DNA of 11,438 nt from positions 1-11,438 of the forward strand of contig JAGHBX010000345.1 in the NCBI GenBank assembly GCA_021160785.1, read 5' to 3'. The notes beneath the pieces are model-generated. The model saw only the letters and a program-made list of their open reading frames with translations. It was not told the DNA's origin and ran no database searches. Shown here piece after piece: positions 6,204-11,438 of this stretch. This DNA comes from Planctomycetota bacterium (GTDB lineage Bacteria; Planctomycetota; Phycisphaerae; Sedimentisphaerales; Anaerohalosphaeraceae). Numbering within the stretch: the first letter of the stretch is position 1; each line of letters begins with the position of its first letter. Position numbers and translations under genes: made by a program.

Positions 6204-8666
6204 ATGAGGAAGAGCCGTTTATTGGGTCTTGCGGTTCTGTTCATTGCGGGGTGGTTGTCAGTTGTTCCATGCTCGGCTGTTCGATTTGCGCAGGCCGACG
6301 ACGAAGCTGCCGCGTCGCTGCCGAAAACCACGGGGAAATTAGGCGACCCCGCCAGGTTGATGTTCTACGGCAACGAGACCTTTTCCTCCGACCAGATCCT
6401 CGACGGCCTTTTGATGAATCCTGAGTTTCTCATGAGTTCGCATCCGGTTGCGCCCTTTGCCGAATATCTGGAGGTTATCAAGGCCAAGGTCAAGTCGGGT
6501 TATCGCAGCACCGGTTTTGCCGACGCCGGCGTGCTTGTCAGGTATGACGAATTTGCCGGCAGGATTCTTGTCAGAATAAAAGAAGGCCCGCGCTGCAGCA
6601 ACGCCGATATCTCTGTCGAAGGAGCGTCGGAACCTGTCAAGGAAGCGATCATCAAGGGCCTGACAAAAGAAAGCAAGAAAGTCTCGACGAATCCAGACAT
6701 ACAGGCACAAATGGCGGTTCCTGACAAGCCGCTGTGGGATTATGGAGAGCCCACCGATTTTAGTCAGCTCCACCTGAAAAACTTGAAACGTAAGATCAGG
6801 ATTATTCTGTCGGAAGAGGGGTATTTTTTTCCGTGGGTGGATGTTGAAGTTGTTGCTGGGGAGTGCAAGAAAACCGCCCGCCTTGTTGTGAAGGTACAGG
6901 ATTTGGGGCCGCGCGGGGTTGTCGATGAAATCACAATTGAGGGCAATACGAAGAACACTCGCCAGGAGATCCTCGATTACCTTGGCCTGAAGCCCGGGAT
7001 GAATTTTGACAGTAAAGTGGTTGCACGCACTGAGCGTTTACTGCGCGACAGTGCTCGATTCCTGCATTATAAAATCAGTCCCCACCCTGAGTTTTCCAAA
7101 GAATCGAAACTCAAGCTGTATATTGAAGTCAAGGAATTTGAAGATGCGCCGCCGCTGGGCGAGGAGTGTTCCAGACTGCAGAAGACGATGTTGGGGTTAT
7201 GCGACTACCTGTCGACATGGCAGGATAGCGGCGACGACATTGTCGTTACATATCGCAGCGACACTCTGCAGTCGCAGAAGGTGGGCAGGGTCGAAATGGT
7301 GATTTCTCCGAAGAAGGGTATTTTGCTGATGGCATGGCAGGATGCTCAGGATGCCGATGCGGCGTTTCTGGGCGCGGTTCTTGTCGGAGGCGATGAAGTC
7401 GGTGTCTACTCGCCAAAACACGGGGGAAAAATCGCTTTTTCCGGCTTCCCGAAAACAATCCAGTTCTCTTTTGGGATGCAATACGACCCGGATGAGAATG
7501 CGGAGAAACCGTTTTCGGTTTTACTGAAGGGCGGAATTACTTCCGAACTGTCAGATGTGCCTTATCGACTCGACGTGGATCTTAGACCGGTCTTCTTCAT
7601 GCGCGAGGCCCATTTCTATGAATCCGGCGAGAGAGGATATTCCTTTTCGTACAAAGACGACGTGCTGAATTGCCGCAACGAGGATTTTCAGATGAAAATT
7701 GACGCGGCGACATCCAGACCGATCGAGATGCAGATTGAAACGAGCAAGGGCGATTTTGTGATAACGACCGATGCGTGTGCATTTGACAAGGGTGTGGCGG
7801 CGATAGACAAGGCGTCGTGTAAGTATGTCAATGTACTCGACGATGAAAAGCCCTTCGTTTCCATGTTGTCCCTTATGACTGAGCAGTACGTTGCCAACAA
7901 GATCGAGCGGTCGCCGTCCGAATCGGACTCATGCAGGCAGGGCCCCTCGCCTCAGCAAGTTGCAGAGGTGGTGCGCAAGATCATTCCACCTTCTCTGGGC
8001 GAGATATTCAGCGGGAAGGAATACGAACATGACGATACTTTTTCCGTACCGTTCGACCTTATGTCGGGCGGAAATAATCCGATGAGCAACATGGTGGCGG
8101 GGTTTGCGGCGGTGGCGTTTCGGTTCACCAACGATTTCTTTGCACAGGGTTCCTGGCCGTGGACGCTTTCGCGGGAGACGGTCTTTATTCTCGGCGGCAT
8201 GGGCAAGTACAGCCTTGCCGAACTCGGCAAAATCTACGAATCCGAAGAAACGGGTCCATTGGGGTATCTGACGTCGGCGAAGGTCCTGTCGCAAATTAGC
8301 CCGCGCTTTGGGGGCGCGTTTGCGTCCAAGGGGCTAAGCAGAATGTCCGTGGAGGCGTTCCGCAAGGATGTTCGCGTATTGCTGGAAGGCGACTCGAAAT
8401 TAGCCCGCTGCCTGATCGAAACCGCCGAAGCGCTAATGGGGCTTGACGACGCCGAATGTGATGCGCTGCTGCTGGTTTTCGACGACGAACAGGCGAAAGT
8501 CATCGGCCGGTCGATCGATATACTCCGAAAAGACAAATCCACTCCCGTCAAGGAAGCGATTCCGGCTGCATGTGATGAGTTGTGGCGGGAGTTTTTGAAG
8601 GAAGAAGTCGAAGCGGCCCTTCGCAAACTTGCCACGCAGTATTCGGCTATGAACAACCCTAATTAG
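6204..8666 (+). CDS. Exported protein with three POTRA-like domains, no visible beta-barrel
   Basis: 820 residues, not recognised as a known named protein. An N-terminal signal peptide is clear (MRKSRLLGLAVLFIAGWL, cleavage after Ala25 or Ala31); there is no convincing lipobox. The start at 6204 is preferred to the in-frame ATG at 6180 because of AAGGGGAG just upstream and because it gives a classical signal peptide. POTRA-like repeats: about 52-126 (YGNETFSSDQIL to ILVRIKEGPR), 131-232 (ADISVEG to GYFFPWVDVEVVAG and LVVKVQDLGPR) and 239-312 (VDEITIEGNTKNTRQEILDYLGLKPG to LKLYIEVKEF). Such repeats in BamA/Omp85 bind periplasmic partners. Residues of about 350-560 look beta-rich; the last 200 look helical and lack a C-terminal barrel strand ending in an aromatic residue. 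It lies 61 bases after the sigma gene and 22 before the sulfatase. Probably periplasmic; function unknown. Confidence 0.85.
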   Translation: MRKSRLLGLAVLFIAGWLSVVPCSAVRFAQADDEAAASLPKTTGKLGDPARLMFYGNETFSSDQILDGLLMNPEFLMSSHPVAPFAEYLEVIKAKVKSGYRSTGFADAGVLVRYDEFAGRILVRIKEGPRCSNADISVEGASEPVKEAIIKGLTKESKKVSTNPDIQAQMAVPDKPLWDYGEPTDFSQLHLKNLKRKIRIILSEEGYFFPWVDVEVVAGECKKTARLVVKVQDLGPRGVVDEITIEGNTKNTRQEILDYLGLKPGMNFDSKVVARTERLLRDSARFLHYKISPHPEFSKESKLKLYIEVKEFEDAPPLGEECSRLQKTMLGLCDYLSTWQDSGDDIVVTYRSDTLQSQKVGRVEMVISPKKGILLMAWQDAQDADAAFLGAVLVGGDEVGVYSPKHGGKIAFSGFPKTIQFSFGMQYDPDENAEKPFSVLLKGGITSELSDVPYRLDVDLRPVFFMREAHFYESGERGYSFSYKDDVLNCRNEDFQMKIDAATSRPIEMQIETSKGDFVITTDACAFDKGVAAIDKASCKYVNVLDDEKPFVSMLSLMTEQYVANKIERSPSESDSCRQGPSPQQVAEVVRKIIPPSLGEIFSGKEYEHDDTFSVPFDLMSGGNNPMSNMVAGFAAVAFRFTNDFFAQGSWPWTLSRETVFILGGMGKYSLAELGKIYESEETGPLGYLTSAKVLSQISPRFGGAFASKGLSRMSVEAFRKDVRVLLEGDSKLARCLIETAEALMGLDDAECDALLLVFDDEQAKVIGRSIDILRKDKSTPVKEAIPAACDELWREFLKEEVEAALRKLATQYSAMNNPN

Positions 8667-8688
8667 TGACCTTAAGGAAGGGACAAAG

Positions 8689-9999
8689 ATGAACCGACGA
8701 GAATTTCTTCGTGTCTCGACAGTCGGCATGAGCACGATTGCCATGGGCTCTTTGCTGTCGGCGGCATCCGGACGGAGCAGGAAAACGAATATCATCCTTA
8801 TCATGGCCGATGACCTCGGCTACGAGTGCCTGAGTTGCTACGGCAGCAAGGACTACCGGACGCCGAATCTTGACAAACTAGCCGAAACCGGCATACGCTT
8901 TGAACACTGCTATTCGCAGCCTTTGTGCACTCCTTCTCGCGCCCAGATCATGACGGGGCGGTACAACCAGCGTAATTACGAAGGCTTCGGGTACCTGAAT
9001 CCCAAAGAAGCGACCTTTGCCAATCGGCTTAAAGAGGCCGGCTACAGCACCTGCATCGCCGGCAAGTGGCAGCTTTGCGGTGACGGCGAAACGGTGCGCA
9101 ACTTCGGCTTCGACGAACACTGCCTGTGGAATATGCTGGTCTACAAGGCCCAGTCTCGCGATGCAAACTCGCCGAAGAACGCGCGGAATCGCTACTGGGC
9201 GCCCGTGCTTTACAGCAACGGCAAATGGACCGAGTACGGTTCGGATGTGTATGGGCCGGATGTATGCTGCGATTTTATCTGTTCGTTTATAGATCGGCAC
9301 AAGGACAAACCGTGGCTGGTTTATTACCCGATGATCCTGCCGCACAGTCCTTTTCCGCCCACGCCCGACAGCCGCGACCGCAACAGTAAGAACAAGAAAC
9401 GCAACTTTGGCGACATGGTTGAGTACATCGACAAGATCGTCGGCAGGCTCCTGGGATGTCTTGAAAAAGGCGGTTTACGCGACGACACTGTCTTGCTCTT
9501 TACCGGGGATAATGGAACGCACGTGTCGATCACGACGAATACAACCAGCGGTGCGATAAAGGGCGGCAAGTCGTACATGACCGATGCCGGCACCCGTGTG
9601 CCGTTTATCGCCGCCGGGCGGGGGGTGTCGCCTAATGGAAAAGTCTGTGATGATCTGATCGATTTTTCGGACTTCATGCCCACTCTTTGCGAAATCGCCG
9701 GCGCTGAATTGCCGACCGACAGGGTTATCGACGGGCGGTCTTTTCTTCCACGGCTTATGGGCAAAAAGGCAAATCGGCGCGAGTGGATATTCTGTCACTA
9801 CTGGGGATACGGCCGCAACAAAGCGCAGACGAAAGAATTTGTCAGGGACAAACGGTGGAAACTCTACGACGACGGGCGGCTGTATGACCTGAGCCGCGAT
9901 GTCCTGGAAAAATCTCCACTCAAAGAAGCGGATGCAGAAGCAATTGCAGCAAAGAAACGCCTCCAAAAGGCCTTCGCCGAGGTCAGATTGCGGCAGTAG
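8689..9999 (+). CDS. Tat-exported type I (formylglycine) sulfatase
   Basis: 436 residues; predicted to hydrolyse sulfate esters, probably on a sulfated polysaccharide or glycan, outside the cytoplasm. The N-terminus has a twin-arginine signal (NRREFLRVS, then a short hydrophobic stretch ending near SAASG). The alkaline-phosphatase-like fold begins with NIILIMADDLGYE, where Asp41 and Asp42 bind calcium. CTPSR (80-84) is the formylglycine site, Cys80 being the residue converted by a sulfatase-modifying enzyme; no such enzyme gene is in the window. Further active-site segments: AGKWQL (Lys126), PHSPF (His219), TGDNGTH (Asp274, Asn275) and IKGGK (Lys291/Lys294). The common GKWHLG histidine is Gln128 here. 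The ATG has GGAAGGG about 6 bases upstream. Only 22 bases separate it from the POTRA protein, so they are probably co-transcribed. Substrate cannot be told. Confidence 0.95.
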   Translation: MNRREFLRVSTVGMSTIAMGSLLSAASGRSRKTNIILIMADDLGYECLSCYGSKDYRTPNLDKLAETGIRFEHCYSQPLCTPSRAQIMTGRYNQRNYEGFGYLNPKEATFANRLKEAGYSTCIAGKWQLCGDGETVRNFGFDEHCLWNMLVYKAQSRDANSPKNARNRYWAPVLYSNGKWTEYGSDVYGPDVCCDFICSFIDRHKDKPWLVYYPMILPHSPFPPTPDSRDRNSKNKKRNFGDMVEYIDKIVGRLLGCLEKGGLRDDTVLLFTGDNGTHVSITTNTTSGAIKGGKSYMTDAGTRVPFIAAGRGVSPNGKVCDDLIDFSDFMPTLCEIAGAELPTDRVIDGRSFLPRLMGKKANRREWIFCHYWGYGRNKAQTKEFVRDKRWKLYDDGRLYDLSRDVLEKSPLKEADAEAIAAKKRLQKAFAEVRLRQ

Positions 10000-10008
10000 C
10001 GGGGCTCT

Positions 10009-11276
10009 TCACCCGTATTGCTTATTCAAATCAAGCTCTCGCTGCACCCATTCTATTTGCGGAGTCAGCGTTTTTGCCAGATTGCCTTTATGGTCTGTTC
10101 CTGGTTGAAGCCTGTCGGTACGGCGTCGCTTTTTGTGTTTGCCCAGTACCAGTGGACATCGCCCACAGGTGCGGCCAGGGTGCGGGAGCCGGGCATCTGG
10201 AGGTAGCCGTTCGGGTCGTGCCGGCGAACCCAGTCCCATGCGTACCGCAGCCATGTGTTTCGGTATTCTTCGGATTGGTGGGCGAACCAGCAGATTTCGT
10301 CGTAGCCCCATATCCAGTGTGCGCCGATGTTTTGTCCTTCTTTGCCGCTCCTGCCGAAATTGTCAAGCTCGACAATGAAGGGCAGGCTCTCGCATCGCCA
10401 GCCGGACGGCGTGACGCCGCCTTTGCTCCTGCCGAATATACTGTCGAGATAGCCCATCTTGAGGAAGCCGTGCTGGGGCTTATCGGTGGATTCTTCTATG
10501 CGGAGCGGAAAGGAGTGGAAGTCGAACAGTAGCTGCCCATCGCAGACGATGCCGCCGCTGGGAACGTGGGCGTCGCAGATGAGCATGCCGCGGCGGGCGT
10601 GCTGACGTGCATACTTGCGCACGCGAGCGAGCATGTCGCGCCAATGAACGTGCTCGGGGTCGCGGTCGTCCATGATCTCGACCTGCCCGAAGTGAATGGC
10701 CTCGATGCCGATATCGATGTAGCGAACAGCTAAATACACAAACCACATTCGCGTTTCGAGTTGACTCATGTCGGGCACGGATGCTCCTTTTCGCCAGTGG
10801 TTGACGCGTCGGCCGTCGGGATAGAGCATGGCTTCATAACGGAAATTCCGCTTCTCGGGTTCGAGGCCGAACTCTTTGAAGATGCTTTCGGGGATGGGGA
10901 CTTGACTCACTTGATCGCTTACGATCTCAAAGGCCGCCGCCTGCAGAATCATGTCGCCGTCGGCCCGGTGGAATCGTGCAGCAATCGGTTTTGCCGTTTG
11001 AAGCAGTCGCTCCAGCGCCGCCTCGCCGCCCCAGCGATAGATCGCTCTGCCGATGAATTTAGCGCCCGTGCTTTTGAGCATGCGGATATTGTCGTCGACA
11101 TCGCCATTGCCGTGCAGGACCTCGGCCATGGTGATCGAGCGGGACAAATAGTTTTCTAACACCGGCCGGGATATGCCGCCATCGAAATCATAATTCCGAT
11201 CCGCCCAAACACCTGCCGCGCCCAGCAGCAGGGCCGGCACGACCACCATAAGCTTTACCTGATTACAGTCTCTCAT
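10009..11276 (-). CDS. Secreted protein of unrecognised family, probable frameshift near the 3' end
   Basis: As read, the gene ends at the TGA 10067-10065 and encodes 403 residues. A signal peptide is visible (VKLMVVVPALLLGAAGVWA, cleavage near residue 26), so the product is exported. I do not recognise the family. Alternating hydrophobic strands and amphipathic helices (AKFIGRAIYRWGG, GIEAIHFGQVEIMDD, RRGMLICDAHV, SLPFIVELDNFG, NIGAHWIWGYDEICWFAH) and the many Trp/Tyr and Asp/Glu residues fit a (beta/alpha)-barrel carbohydrate-active enzyme, but this is only an impression. The reading frame appears broken at the five-T run 10071-10075 (plus strand): adding one base, or slipping -1, continues the protein for 20 residues (TLTPQIEWVQRELDLNK...) to a stop at 10011-10009; the coordinates given include this extension. 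ATG at 11276-11274 has GAGG 8 bases upstream. It begins 9 bases after the preceding minus-strand gene and is convergent with the sulfatase. Confidence 0.75.
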
Positions 11277-11285
11277 CTTTGTTCC

Positions 11286-11438
11286 TCAAAATAATCTCTG
11301 GTTGCGCGCATTATCTTCTTCGCCGGCATTGGCCTCAGACGAATCATCGATATCCGGTTCAATGAATCGTTTCGCTTCCTCGACCATATACATTGAACGA
11401 CAGTTGGGGCAATAAAGATACCACTCGTAGTAATAGGC
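11286..11438 (-). CDS. C-terminal end of a gene with a CPNC zinc-ribbon-like motif, partial
   Basis: The minus strand is open from the right edge of the window to the TGA at 11288-11286, giving the last 50 residues of a protein. The visible part begins with aromatic residues and contains YLYCPNCRSMYMVEEAKRF; one CxxC pair is seen, as in one half of a zinc ribbon, and any partner pair would lie beyond the edge. The remaining tail is acidic (EPDIDDSSEANAGEEDN). The stop stands 9 bases before the ATG of the secreted protein, so both are probably one operon. Coding is supported by the uninterrupted frame and the conserved-looking motif; the function is unknown. Confidence 0.7.
   Translation of the reverse strand, partial: AYYYEWYLYCPNCRSMYMVEEAKRFIEPDIDDSSEANAGEEDNARNQRLF

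Noticed and set aside
8878..9966. Long minus-strand open frames of 146-163 codons within the sulfatase
   Set aside because: Shadows of the sulfatase reading frame, which has all catalytic motifs; no start signals.
1..11438. tRNA genes, CRISPR arrays, insertion sequences, att sites
   Set aside because: No cloverleaf, no regularly spaced repeats, no transposase or integrase motifs, and no terminal inverted repeats were noticed in either strand.

Overview
The window looks like a chromosomal segment of a Gram-negative-type bacterium, most likely a planctomycete of the Phycisphaerae or a relative. This is an inference. It rests on an ECF-like sigma factor carrying a C-terminal Cys/His motif, an FHA protein, a Tat-exported formylglycine sulfatase, signal peptides together with POTRA domains (which imply an outer membrane), and a mid-50s GC content judged by eye. 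No rRNA gene is present, so the lineage is not proven.

Left part (1-4617), minus strand: a conserved translation block transcribed right to left, phosphoglycolate-phosphatase-like HAD gene, thrS, infC, rpmI, rplT and pheS (cut by the left edge). The order thrS-infC-rpmI-rplT-pheS is the classical bacterial one. Readable control signals include a sigma-70 type promoter for the HAD gene, a perfect-consensus promoter (TTGACA-16-TATAAT) for thrS that overlaps the stop codon of the HAD gene, a non-canonical ATC start with a strong Shine-Dalgarno for infC, and a terminator-like hairpin followed by a new promoter that separates infC from rpmI-rplT-pheS.

Middle part (4618-9999), plus strand: a promoter (TTGCCA-17-TATAAT) leads into an FHA-domain protein with an acidic tail. 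A sigma factor overlaps it by 4 bases and carries a C-terminal Cys-His-Cys-Cys motif resembling zinc-binding anti-sigma domains. Then come a large exported protein with about three POTRA-like repeats but no evident beta-barrel, and a Tat-exported type I sulfatase. Short gaps (61 and 22 bases) and no visible terminator suggest one transcript. The FHA + sigma + POTRA set is the best candidate here for an undescribed system: perhaps phospho-dependent control of a sigma factor linked to an envelope function. That link is inferred from gene order only.

Right part (10009-11438), minus strand: a secreted protein of unrecognised family, convergent with the sulfatase and apparently carrying a frameshift at a run of five A/T near its 3' end, preceded 9 bases upstream by the 3' end of another gene with a CPNC zinc-ribbon-like motif. 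No tRNA, rRNA, CRISPR array, insertion sequence or integration site was seen. The longest non-coding stretch is 227 bases (1114-1340); it holds the terminator and promoter described.
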